Below are positions 7,370 to 15,183 of a stretch of DNA of 64,000 nt, one piece after another (the first letter of the stretch is position 1; each line of letters starts with the position of its first letter). The stretch is from Nocardiopsis sp. FR4 (GTDB taxonomy: Bacteria > Actinomycetota > Actinomycetes > Streptosporangiales > Streptosporangiaceae). A program made the position numbers and the translations under genes. The notes beneath the pieces are model-generated. The model saw nothing but the letters and a program-made list of their open reading frames with translations. It did not search any database and was not told the origin of the DNA. The stretch covers positions 1 through 64,000 of the forward strand of contig NZ_VWVV01000027.1 in NCBI RefSeq assembly GCF_009830945.1. The letters run 5' to 3'.

Positions 7370-8321
7370 GTCCCACTCAAAGCACGCGGCCACGCCCCCT
7401 GCCCCCCACCCCGGACGGCGGGGGAGTCGGCGCCCCACTCACAACGGTCGCCGGGTGGCCTCCTCCCACTCCATCCGGGCGGTGGCCGCCGACTAGCCGG
7501 TTGAGCCGGCGGGCGACGACGGTGCCTCGAGGACGAAGAAGAGGAAACCGATCTGGGTCGACAGGCTCTGGAAGTCGTCGGGGAACAACTCACGGGCGGC
7601 CGGGTCGGGCTGCGGCTCGCTGATGACGGAAAGGCGGAAGCCGGCGCCGGTGAAGGCATCGGTCATCGCGTGCAACGGCCGGCGCCAGAACCTCAGCTGG
7701 ACGGACTGCCCATTGAAAGTGAACTCGTCGGCATAGCTGGTGGTCGCGAAATAGTCGGGCCGAGGGTTCTGCATCGCGTAGTCCGTGAACGGGTGCTGCA
7801 CCGACACGATCAGTCGGCCGCCGGGCCTGAGCACGCGCCGGATCTCGGCCAGCGTCGGCCCCCAGTCCTGCAGGTAGTGCAGCACCAGCGACGCGACCAC
7901 GTCGTCGAACACACCGTCGGCGAAGGGGAGGGGGTCGCTCAGGTCGACCACGTGCAGGTCCGCGTCGTCCCCGAGCCGCCGCCTGGCCAGCGCCAGCATC
8001 CCGGCGCTGGCGTCGAGACCGGTGACGTTGGCACCGCGGTCGCGCAGAGCAGCGAACAGGGGGCCCGCGCCGCAGCCGGCGTCCAGGATCCGGCGACCGG
8101 TCACGTCTCCGGCGAGGGCCACCATCGCGGGCCGTTCATAGTAGGCGTTCTGGATGTTGTTCTCGTTGTCCGCCGCGTACGCCTCGGCGAACCTGTCATA
8201 GTCGTTCGCCCGGACCGGATCTGCAGGCTGGGGGAGACTCTCGGGCATATCGGTTACTCGGTCCATCGCCGTAGCCTAGTGTCCACACGATCCGCCGGGC
8301 AGGCCACGGTTTGAGTGGGAC
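7370..8321. repeat. 12-bp inverted repeat pair flanking the methyltransferase
   Basis: GTCCCACTCAAA at 7370-7381 and TTTGAGTGGGAC at 8310-8321 are exact reverse complements about 930 bases apart and enclose only the methyltransferase gene. An extra direct copy of GTCCCACTC sits at 7350. Such a pair could be the ends of a small non-autonomous element; no target-site duplication is evident. Confidence 0.45.
7493..8266 (-). CDS. Class I SAM-dependent methyltransferase
   Basis: A 257-residue protein. The Rossmann methyltransferase signature is ILDAGCGAGPLFAALRDRG (motif I, about 60-78), then VTGLDASAGMLALARRRLG (motif II), DVVASLVLHYLQDW (motif IV) and RVLRPGGRLIVSVQHP (motif VI). This is the UbiE/Methyltransf_11 layout; the acceptor is unknown. 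Start at ATG 8266 or the internal ATG 8248; neither has a good ribosome site. TAGGCT lies a few bases upstream of 8266, which would fit a leaderless transcript. An inverted pair of 12-base repeats flanks the gene (7370-7381 and 8310-8321), so it may have moved as a unit. Confidence 0.88.
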   Translation of the reverse strand: MDRVTDMPESLPQPADPVRANDYDRFAEAYAADNENNIQNAYYERPAMVALAGDVTGRRILDAGCGAGPLFAALRDRGANVTGLDASAGMLALARRRLGDDADLHVVDLSDPLPFADGVFDDVVASLVLHYLQDWGPTLAEIRRVLRPGGRLIVSVQHPFTDYAMQNPRPDYFATTSYADEFTFNGQSVQLRFWRRPLHAMTDAFTGAGFRLSVISEPQPDPAARELFPDDFQSLSTQIGFLFFVLEAPSSPAGSTG

Positions 8322-8427
8322 ACGAAGAACCGCCGCGCCGATTTCTCGGACGCGACGGTCGCGTTCGCCGTTCATCTGGCGATCTCCCCGCACGGGGCCG
8401 TCCCCGCGGTCACCGAGAGCGGAAGGG

Positions 8428-8844
8428 TCAGACCCGGCCGCTGACCAGGCGCGTGAGGTGCGCGGTGCGCTCGCGGCGCGCCCAGGCGAGCAGGGCCATG
8501 GGCACGAGGTAGGCGAGCGGGACCAGCGCGGTGACGGGCTCGGCCACCAGCAGCTGAGTCAGAGCCGCCCCCACCAGCAGGGACGACAGGCCCAGTGCGG
8601 CCGGGCCGCTCAGCGCCGGGACGAGCAGGGCGAGCGCGCCCAGCAGCTCGATGAGGCCGATGGCGTACATCAGCCACAGGCCCAGACCGATCTGCTCGAA
8701 TCCCGCGATCGCCTGGGGTGTGGCGGCGAGCTTGGTGCAGGCCGCCAGCAGGAAGGCCCCGGCCATCAGGACCTGCAGAACCCACAGGCCGGCGTTCGCC
8801 ACGGAGGAGGGGGTGTTCGTCTTCGCAGTGGCGGTGGTCCTCAT
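8428..8844 (-). CDS. DoxX-like membrane protein
   Basis: A 138-residue integral membrane protein. After a short polar start it has four hydrophobic segments: about 18-35 (GLWVLQVLMAGAFLLAACTKL), 55-75, 80-100 and 105-122. The first helix contains the AxxKL pattern of the DoxX/DoxD family, and length matches DoxX-like proteins (120-150). The family is associated with thiol/redox functions at the membrane; no specific partner is shown here. GGCAGGAAC directly precedes ATG 8844. It is divergent from the RNase Z gene across a 240-base gap. Confidence 0.85.
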   Translation of the reverse strand: MRTTATAKTNTPSSVANAGLWVLQVLMAGAFLLAACTKLAATPQAIAGFEQIGLGLWLMYAIGLIELLGALALLVPALSGPAALGLSSLLVGAALTQLLVAEPVTALVPLAYLVPMALLAWARRERTAHLTRLVSGRV

Positions 8845-9084
8845 GTTCCTGCCCTTCGTTCGTGCCGTTCTCTCACCCTGAGGTCGAACGGGCCCGGCCG
8901 GGATCGACACATCCGGAAGGGGCTTTTCGAATTCCGGTTCCGCCCTTCCAACCCCCAGGCCATAGCACCCCGCGAGACAGCGCATCGACATACTGCCCGT
9001 CAGCGCCATCCCACCGCCCGGGGGCGCCGACGCCCCCGCCACCACCCCACCCGGACCAGGGCTGGCCTGTGGCAGGATCACCCC

Positions 9085-10014
9085 ATGTCGGTACGCGAAC
9101 TGGTCGTCCTGGGCACCTCCAGCGCGGTGCCCACCCGCCGCCGCAACCACAACGGCTACTTCCTGCGCTGGGACACCCACGGCATCCTCTTCGACCCCGG
9201 CGAGGGCACCCAACGGCAGATGAGCCTGGCCGACCTGGCCGCCACCGACATCACCCGCATCTGCCTCACCCACTTCCACGGCGACCACTGCCTGGGCCTA
9301 CCCGGCACCATCCAACGCATCGCCCGCGACCAGGTCCCCCACCCCGTACGCGCCGCCTACCCCGCCGACGGCCAGCACTACTGGGACCGGCTCCGCCACG
9401 CCACCGCCTTCCGCGACACCGACGCCATCGTCCCCCAACCCGTGGGCGGCGCCGGCTCCTGCCTGCTGGGCGAACAGGACCTGCGCATCACCGCCCTACC
9501 CCTGCGCCACTCCACCACCGCCTACGGGTACCGCGTCGCCGAACCCGACGGATGGCGCATGCTCCCCGACCGACTCGCCGCCCACGGCGTCCACGGCCCC
9601 CTCATCAGCCGCCTGCAACGCGAGGGCACCGTCACCGCCCCCGACGGACACCGGGTGGACCTGGCCGACTGCGCCCGCCCCCGCCGCGGCCAGGTCATGG
9701 CCTTCGTCATGGACACCGCCGAGTGCCCCCAGGCCATCGAACTGGCCCAAGGAGCCGACATGCTCGTCATCGAGTCCACCTACCTCGACTCCGAGGAACA
9801 CCTGGCCCGCGACTACGGACACCTCACCGCCCGACAGGCCGGGCGCGTCGCCGCCCGCGCCGGGGCGCACACCCTGGTCCTGACCCACATCTCCGAACGC
9901 TACGACGCCGACCAGGACCCCCGCTTCATCGAACAGGCCGCAACCGAGTTCGACGGCCACCTCCACCTGGCCCGGGACCTGCAACGCCTCCCCCTCCCGC
10001 CCCGCCGCCCCTGA
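9085..10014 (+). CDS. rnz: Ribonuclease Z (tRNA 3' processing endonuclease)
   Basis: A 309-residue metallo-beta-lactamase-fold nuclease. It starts VRELVVLGTSSAVPTRRRN, as RNase Z does, and carries the metal motif LTHFHGDHCLGLPG at about 70-83 (HxHxDH). Further ligands are VMDTAEC (about 211) and LTHISERY (about 271). It cleaves the 3' trailer from tRNA precursors. The ATG has AGGA eight bases upstream. Length equals bacterial short-form RNase Z (300-310). The gene stands alone, with a putative promoter (TAGGGT at 10021) starting the next unit. Confidence 0.95.
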   Translation: MSVRELVVLGTSSAVPTRRRNHNGYFLRWDTHGILFDPGEGTQRQMSLADLAATDITRICLTHFHGDHCLGLPGTIQRIARDQVPHPVRAAYPADGQHYWDRLRHATAFRDTDAIVPQPVGGAGSCLLGEQDLRITALPLRHSTTAYGYRVAEPDGWRMLPDRLAAHGVHGPLISRLQREGTVTAPDGHRVDLADCARPRRGQVMAFVMDTAECPQAIELAQGADMLVIESTYLDSEEHLARDYGHLTARQAGRVAARAGAHTLVLTHISERYDADQDPRFIEQAATEFDGHLHLARDLQRLPLPPRRP

Positions 10015-10020
10015 CCGGTA

Positions 10021-10116
10021 TAGGGTGGCGGCCAGCGCACGCACCAGCCCAAGGAGGTGAGAACGATCCCCCACACCACCGCTCGGGCGTTCCCACCCCC
10101 ACGGCACACGCACTAG
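10021..10116 (+). promoter_or_regulatory. Promoter-like TAGGGT and an orphan perfect Shine-Dalgarno
   Basis: A -10-like TAGGGT lies at 10021-10026, right after rnz. AAGGAGGTGA, a full match to the 16S tail, lies at 10051-10060, but no ATG, GTG or TTG follows at usable distance. The codon at the right spacing is ATC (10065), opening a 17-codon frame that stops at 10116, before the methyltransferase start. It may be a leader peptide with an unusual or mutated start, or a relic. Confidence 0.45.
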
Positions 10117-10154
10117 CCACCGGCGCCCGACACCTGACCGTGAAAGGGCTCCCC

Positions 10155-10940
10155 GTGGCACCCTCCACCCTTCCCCTCCTCACCGCGCGCCTGCGCTCGG
10201 CCGGCTGCGTCTTCGCCGAGGAGGAGGCCGCGCTCATCCTGGCCACCGCGCGCACCGCCGCCGAACGCACCGCGATGACCGAACAGCGCAGCGCCGGCCT
10301 CCCCCTGGAACACGTCCTGGGCTGGGCCGAGTTCTGCGGCCTGCGCCTGCACCTGGCCCCGGGCGTGTTCGTCCCCCGCCCCCGCACCGCCCTCCTGGCC
10401 CGCCGCGCCGCCGCCCTGCTCACCCCCGCCTCCGTGGCCGTGGACCTGTGCTGCGGCTCCGGCGCCCTGGGCGCAGTCCTGGCCCGCACCCACCCCGGCC
10501 TGACCCTGCACGCCGCCGACATCGACCCCGCCAGCGTCGCCTGCGCCCGACGCAACCTGCCCGCACACCACGTCCACCGCGGCGACCTCTACGACGCCCT
10601 GCCCGCCACCCTGCGCGGCCGCGTCCACGTCCTGGTCGCCAACGTCCCCTACGTGCCCACCGACCAGATCCCCCTGCTGCCCGCCGAAGCCCGCCTCCAC
10701 GAACACCCCCGCGCCCTGGACGGCGGCACCGACGGACTGGACCTGGTACGCCGCCTGGCCGCCCACGCCACCGACTGGCTCACCCCCGGCGGCCACCTGC
10801 TCACCGAGGTCAACCCCCGCCAACTCCCCGCCGCCGAAGACGCCCTCACCCGCGGCGGCCTGACCTGCACCACCCACACCAGCCCCGACCAGGACACCGC
10901 CGTGCTCACCGGCACCCGGCCCGCCAGCACACTGCGCTGA
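10155..10940 (+). CDS. HemK/PrmC-like protein N5-glutamine methyltransferase
   Basis: About 261 residues. The N-terminal helical part (LLTARLRSAGCVFAEEEAAL) is followed by AGLPLEHVLGWAEFCGLRL and FVPRPRTALL, both typical of HemK. The SAM site is VAVDLCCGSGALGAVLAR (about 95-112), and the substrate motif is NVPYVP, the variant used by the TIGR03704-type branch in place of PrmC's NPPY. The family methylates a glutamine in release factors or related proteins; the target of this branch is not established. I chose GTG 10155, preceded by AAAGGG; GTG 10140 is an alternative. prmC proper is expected elsewhere. Confidence 0.88.
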   Translation: MAPSTLPLLTARLRSAGCVFAEEEAALILATARTAAERTAMTEQRSAGLPLEHVLGWAEFCGLRLHLAPGVFVPRPRTALLARRAAALLTPASVAVDLCCGSGALGAVLARTHPGLTLHAADIDPASVACARRNLPAHHVHRGDLYDALPATLRGRVHVLVANVPYVPTDQIPLLPAEARLHEHPRALDGGTDGLDLVRRLAAHATDWLTPGGHLLTEVNPRQLPAAEDALTRGGLTCTTHTSPDQDTAVLTGTRPASTLR

Positions 10941-10972
10941 CCACCGCACCCTCAGCCCCCTAGCGTGAAGCC

Positions 10973-11868
10973 ATGACCTCCTCCCGCCCCCAGTCCTGGC
11001 CCGCCCTGCTCGCCGCCGGCCTGACCACCCTGCTGTGGGCCTCGGCCTTCGTCTCCATCCGCAGCGCGGGCGAGTCCTACTCCCCCGGCGCCCTGGCCTT
11101 GGGCCGACTCCTCACCGGATCCCTCCTCCTCCTGGGCCTGCTGGCCCTCACCCGCACCGGCTGGCCGCCCCGCGCGGCCTGGCCCGGCATCGCCTGCGCG
11201 GGCGTGCTGTCTGCGGCGCCGCGGTCGTGGGCGCCTCCACAGCCGAGGCCGGACGCGCCTCCCTCCTGGGCGTGGTGCTGTGCCTGGTGGCGGCCCTGAC
11301 CTACGCGCTGGGGGTGGTCGCGCAAAAGCCCGCACTGCGCCACGCCAACGCACTCCAGGTCGCGGCGTTCGGATGCCTGGTGGGAGCCCTGGCCTGCCTG
11401 CCCTTCACCGCGACCCTGGTCAGGGAGATCGCCCAGGCCCCACCCGCCGCCACACTCAACCTGCTCTACCTGGGCGCCTTCCCCACCGCGATCGCCTTCA
11501 CCACCTGGGGCTACGCCCTGGCCCGCATGCCCGCGGGCCGCCTGGGCGCCACCACCTACCTCGTGCCGGTGCTGGTGGCCCTGCTCTCCTGGGCCCTGCT
11601 GGGGGAGGTGCCGCACCCGCTCGCACTGGCGGGCGGAGCACTGTGCCTGGCCGGAGTGGCCATCTCCCGGCGCCACACCACCACCCCTCCCGCGCCCGCC
11701 CCAGCCCAACCCAGCACCCGCTGGCCCCGGGCCCGCCCAGTCCCCCAAGCGACCCCACAGGGCGCACCCGCTCCACCTCCCACCCCACCGACCCGCTCCA
11801 ACGCGCACCGCCCCCGACCGCGCCTGAACCACCCCGAAAATCCCGGGCCCGACCCCGGGCGGCTGTGA
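10973..11868 (+). pseudogene. EamA (DMT) exporter gene with internal deletion and frameshift
   Basis: From ATG 10973 one frame gives WPALLAAGLTTLLWASAFVS, then RSAGESYSPGALALGR, the first two helices of an EamA transporter. It breaks at about 11210 after ACAGVLSA. The family pattern resumes in another frame as VVGASTAEAGRASLLGVV, VAQKPALRHANALQVAAFG, FPTAIAFTTWGYALARM and LGEVPHPLALAGGALCLAG. Helices 3-5 (around 45 residues) are missing at the join. TAGCGT lies six bases before the ATG, suggesting the ancestor was leaderless. The tail after GVAISRR is Pro-rich. Two fragments could still be translated, but not a working ten-helix carrier. Confidence 0.85.
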
Positions 11869-11911
11869 CATGATGCCCACCGCCCCACCACAGCCACCTT
11901 CGGGAACCACC

Positions 11912-12883
11912 ATGGACACACCCACCGCCCTCGCCCACACCGTCCCCCGCCTCCTGGGCCAGGACCACCCCGCCACGGCCGTCCAACGCCTGCGCGGCGG
12001 CTCCAAGAAGGGCGTCTACCGCCTCACCCTGGCCGACACCACCGTCATCGCCTACCTGTGGCACCCCGACGAGGACTACTGGCCCGCCACCCCCCGCACC
12101 GCCCCCGAAACCGACCCCTTCTCCCACGCCTCAGGCCCCGACCTGTTCACCACCGCCCACCGCACCCTCACCGACCTGGGCGTACGCGTCCCCCGCCTCC
12201 TGGCCCTGGGCACCACCGCACCCCACCACCCCGGCCCCCTCGCCGTCCTGGAGGACGTGCCCGGCCCCACCCTCGAAGAACGACTCCACCACGACCCCCG
12301 CACCACCGCCCCCGTCCTGGACCACCTGGCCACCGCCCTGCGCGCCATGCACGACCACACCCGCCCCGCCTTCGGCAAGGTCGCCCACCTGGACCGGGGC
12401 CACACCCCCGCCGCCCCCACCTGCCACCACCTCGTCCTCCAACGCGCCCTGGCCGACCTGGACGAGACCGCCGACCGCGACCCCCGCGCCCGCCCCCACC
12501 ACACCCGCCTGACCCACACCCTGCACACCCTGGCCCAGCGCATCACCCCCCGCACCGAACACAGCCTCATCCACGGCGAACTCGGCCCCGACCACGTCCT
12601 GGTCGACACCCACGGCCACCCCGTCCTCATCGACATCGAAGGACTCATGTTCTTCGACCACGAATGGGAACACGCCTTCCTGCGCCTGCGCTTCGGCCCC
12701 CGCCACCCCCGCCTGACCACCCGCCCCCTCGACGGCGCCCGCACCGACCTGTACTCCCTGGCCATGCACCTGTCCCTGGTCGCCGGTCCCCTACGCCTGC
12801 TCGACGGCCCCTTCCCCGACCGCGACACCATGCGCGCCATCGCCGAACACAACCTCCACGCCGCCCTGGCCACCACCCTCTGA
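11912..12883 (+). CDS. Aminoglycoside-phosphotransferase-fold (APH) family protein
   Basis: A 323-residue protein of the APH/choline-kinase superfamily. The N-lobe begins VQRLRGGSKKGVYRLTLAD, with the strand that carries the nucleotide-binding lysine region. The catalytic loop is SLIHGELGPDHVLVD (about 218-232); usual families have HGD followed by N, so here the Asp and Asn positions read E and D/H. The metal motif is LIDIEGLMFFDHEWE (about 240-254). These changes may alter or reduce kinase activity. Start ATG 11912 has only weak GGGAA upstream; ATG 11870 in frame is possible. It is followed 13 bases later by a class-V aminotransferase, so the two are probably co-transcribed. Confidence 0.8.
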   Translation: MDTPTALAHTVPRLLGQDHPATAVQRLRGGSKKGVYRLTLADTTVIAYLWHPDEDYWPATPRTAPETDPFSHASGPDLFTTAHRTLTDLGVRVPRLLALGTTAPHHPGPLAVLEDVPGPTLEERLHHDPRTTAPVLDHLATALRAMHDHTRPAFGKVAHLDRGHTPAAPTCHHLVLQRALADLDETADRDPRARPHHTRLTHTLHTLAQRITPRTEHSLIHGELGPDHVLVDTHGHPVLIDIEGLMFFDHEWEHAFLRLRFGPRHPRLTTRPLDGARTDLYSLAMHLSLVAGPLRLLDGPFPDRDTMRAIAEHNLHAALATTL

Positions 12884-12896
12884 GAGCATCAACACC

Positions 12897-13931
12897 ATGG
12901 ACACCATCCCTGGCCTGTGGGACACCGACACCGTCTGGCTCAACACCGCCCAGTACGGCATCCCACCCGCACCCGCCCACCAAGCCCTCACCCGGGCCCT
13001 GGACCACTGGCGCTCGGCCACCGGCGACCCCCGCGACTGGGGCCGGGAACTGGAACGTGCCCGCACCCACCTCGCCGCCCTGGTCAACGCACCCGTCGAC
13101 GACCTCGCCCTGGGCTCGGGCACCGCCCAGATCGCGGGCACCATCGCCGCCAGCCTGCCCGAGGGCGCCCGTGTCCTGGTCCCCGAAGGCGACTTCGCCT
13201 CCATCGTCTTCCCCTGGCACGCCCAGGCCGACCGCGGCGTCACCGTGCACACCGCCCCCCTGCACCGCCTCGCCGAAGCCATCGACACACGCACGGACCT
13301 GGTGGCCTTCAGCCCCGTCCAATCCGCCGACGGAACACTCGCCCCCACCGACGACATCCTGGCCGCCGCCCGCGCCCACGACGCCCTGGTCGTGGCCGAC
13401 GCCACCCAGGCCGTCGGATGGACACCCGTGCGCGCCACCGACTTCGACGCCCTGATCGCCTCCGCCTACAAGTGGCTGATGGCCCCGCGCGGCCTGGCCC
13501 TGGCCTACCTCTCACCCGCCCTGCGCCCGCGGCTGCGCCCCCACAACGCCGGCCCCTCCGCCGCCCAGGACCCGCCCTCGGCCATGTACGCCACCCGCAT
13601 GGACCTGGCCACCACCGCACGGGCCTTCGACCTGTCCCCCAACTGGTTCGCCGGAGTGGCCGCGGCCGCCTCCACCCGGGTCCTGCTCGACACCGGCCTG
13701 GAACGGGTGCGCGCCCACAACGTGGCCCTGACCGACCACTTCCGCGCCCTCCTGGGCCAGGAACCCGCCGGATCGGCCATCACCTGCGTGGACCTGCCCC
13801 ACGCCGCCGCCCGCCTGGCTGACGCCGGCATCACCACCACCCAGCGAGCGGGCCGCACCCGCCTGTCCTTCCACCTGTACAACACCCACGACGACGCCGA
13901 GCGCGCCGCCAAGACCCTGCTGCGCACCTGA
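12897..13931 (+). CDS. Class-V fold PLP-dependent aminotransferase/desulfurase-like enzyme
   Basis: A 344-residue PLP enzyme of fold type I. It has VWLNTAQYGIPP at the start, LGSGTAQIAGTIAASL (about 74-89), the cofactor Asp in LVVADATQAVGW (about 163-174) and the Schiff-base lysine in LIASAYKWLMAPRG (about 185-198). This matches cysteine-desulfurase-like and EgtE-like proteins, but the enzyme lacks an obvious sulfur-relay cysteine loop. The reaction is unknown. GAGAG precedes the ATG. It shares a transcription unit with the APH-like gene. A perfect palindrome after the stop ends the unit. Confidence 0.87.
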   Translation: MDTIPGLWDTDTVWLNTAQYGIPPAPAHQALTRALDHWRSATGDPRDWGRELERARTHLAALVNAPVDDLALGSGTAQIAGTIAASLPEGARVLVPEGDFASIVFPWHAQADRGVTVHTAPLHRLAEAIDTRTDLVAFSPVQSADGTLAPTDDILAAARAHDALVVADATQAVGWTPVRATDFDALIASAYKWLMAPRGLALAYLSPALRPRLRPHNAGPSAAQDPPSAMYATRMDLATTARAFDLSPNWFAGVAAAASTRVLLDTGLERVRAHNVALTDHFRALLGQEPAGSAITCVDLPHAAARLADAGITTTQRAGRTRLSFHLYNTHDDAERAAKTLLRT

Positions 13932-13934
13932 CGC

Positions 13935-13966
13935 CCGGGTGGGCCGGCGCGCGCCGGCCCACCCGG
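13935..13966. terminator. 32-base perfect palindrome, bidirectional terminator
   Basis: CCGGGTGGGCCGGCGC (13935-13950) is followed directly by its exact reverse complement (13951-13966). It lies three bases after the aminotransferase stop and before the convergent PPOX gene, so it can terminate both units. Confidence 0.85.
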
Positions 13967-14024
13967 AGGAACCGACACCCTCCCCGCCCGGCCACCGTCG
14001 CACCGGCCCGGTGGCCCACACCCC

Positions 14025-14471
14025 CTACGGCCGCCCCGGCCCACCCCCGCCGAAGGGGGTCCCCACGTTGCCCATCACCCGGCTCACCGCGATCTCGACC
14101 ACCACCCGGTCGGGGTTGGGGCGCGGGGCACGGTACCGCTCGGCATAGCGGCGCTCGGCCTCGGCCACCGCCTCCTCCTCACCGCGCACCGTCGCCGTCC
14201 CCTCCACGGTGCACCACCGGCGCCCCTCGACCTGGGACACCGACACCCGCACCCCCGGACGCGCCCCCAGGTTGCGGGCCTTGTAGCTGGAGGCCGAGCA
14301 GATCACCCGCACCAGGTGGCGCTCGACGTCATAGGTGGCCCCCACCGGCACCTGGTGGATACTGCCGTCCGGCCGGGGACTGGCCAGCGTGCACAGGCGC
14401 CGCTCACGCCAGAACTCCACGAAGGTGCCGGTGTCGGCCCCGTCCACACAACCCCTGGTGTTCGCATCCAT
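14025..14471 (-). CDS. PPOX-class F420-dependent (pyridoxamine oxidase-like) protein
   Basis: A 148-residue split-barrel flavin/deazaflavin protein. After a short lead it reads EFWRERRLCTLASPRPDGS and HQVPVGATYD, the first two strands of PPOX proteins. CSASSYKARNLGARPGVRVSV (about 70-90) and EGRRWCTVEGTATV follow, with EAERRYAERYR near the end. Family members reduce or oxidise small substrates with F420H2 or FMN. The ATG at 14471 is preceded by GGTGGG; the start was chosen because the sequence upstream is not family-like. It is divergent from a TetR gene 137 bases away. Confidence 0.87.
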   Translation of the reverse strand: MDANTRGCVDGADTGTFVEFWRERRLCTLASPRPDGSIHQVPVGATYDVERHLVRVICSASSYKARNLGARPGVRVSVSQVEGRRWCTVEGTATVRGEEEAVAEAERRYAERYRAPRPNPDRVVVEIAVSRVMGNVGTPFGGGGPGRP

Positions 14472-14554
14472 CCCACCAGCATCCCAGAACACCCCGCGCC
14501 CACACGCGCACCACCACCCTTGCCACCCCGGGCAGCGGCGTGCCATGCTCGGAA

Positions 14555-14570
14555 TTGGGCACACGCCCAA
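14555..14570. promoter_or_regulatory. Inverted repeat between PPOX and TetR genes
   Basis: TTGGGC (14555-14560) and GCCCAA (14565-14570) flank ACAC. It sits in the shared promoter gap of two divergent units, about 40 bases before the TetR start, where an autoregulatory TetR operator would be expected. Role inferred from position only. Confidence 0.45.
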
Positions 14571-14607
14571 GGCAAGCGACCAAGGCACACGACCACAAGG
14601 CGGCACG

Positions 14608-15183
14608 GTGCACCACACGACACAACGCGGCGCACAGGTACGCCAACGGCTCCTGAACGCCGCGACCGACCTGATCGCCCAACGCGGCTGGAACGCCGTC
14701 ACCACCCGCACCCTCGCCCACCACGCCGGCGTGGGCCCCGGCCTGGTCCACTACCACTTCGACTCCCTCCAGGCCCTGCTCACCGAAGCCGCCACCCAGA
14801 CCCTGCGCACCCTCGCCGACGAGGTCACCCAACACCTCCAAGGCACCACACCCGCCCAGGGACTGGACCTGATCCTGCGCGACCTGGACCGCTACCCCGG
14901 CGACGACCCCGCCTCACGCCTGGTCGCCGAGACCTACCTGGCCGCCACCCGCGACCCCGCCCTGCGCCACGCCGTCACCGACGTCCTCCTCGACCTGCGC
15001 CACCACCTGACCGACTGGCTCCAGACCACCGACATCCCCGACCCCCGCACCACCGCCACCGCCCTGGCCGCCGCACTGGACGGCGTCATGCTGCACCGCG
15101 CACTGACCCCCGAACCGACCGGCACCCAGCTCGCCCCCGTCCTGCGCCGCCTACTCACCCACCACGAAGGAACCCCCGCGTGA
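14608..15183 (+). CDS. TetR-family transcriptional regulator
   Basis: A 191-residue protein. The N-terminal HTH runs VRQRLLNAATDLIAQRGW, NAVTTRTLAHHAGVGPGLV and HYHFDSLQALLTEA (about 10-60). The C-terminal ligand domain contains LVAETYLAATRDPALRHAV, as in TetR_C_6-like proteins. GTG 14608 is preceded by AAGGCGG. Its stop overlaps the start of the FAD monooxygenase in a GTGA arrangement, so both are translationally coupled. The regulator most likely controls that oxygenase and possibly the divergent PPOX gene, releasing on binding an aromatic or polyketide-like ligand; this is inferred from context. Confidence 0.9.
   Translation: MHHTTQRGAQVRQRLLNAATDLIAQRGWNAVTTRTLAHHAGVGPGLVHYHFDSLQALLTEAATQTLRTLADEVTQHLQGTTPAQGLDLILRDLDRYPGDDPASRLVAETYLAATRDPALRHAVTDVLLDLRHHLTDWLQTTDIPDPRTTATALAAALDGVMLHRALTPEPTGTQLAPVLRRLLTHHEGTPA

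Larger units (their letters stand above)
6995..7492. other. 500-base region without a gene: AT-rich patch and several hairpins
   Basis: No credible coding sequence. The stretch 7075-7135 is strikingly AT-rich for this genome and carries TAATAACGT (7079-7087) with its inverted copy (7098-7106). A strong hairpin follows at 7159-7195 and a smaller one at 7280-7309. GTCCCACTC occurs twice in direct orientation at 7350 and 7370, and the second copy is part of an inverted pair that also lies beyond the methyltransferase (8310-8321). The mix suggests a decayed mobile element or a recombination scar, but no transposase or integrase sequence is visible. Confidence 0.6.
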
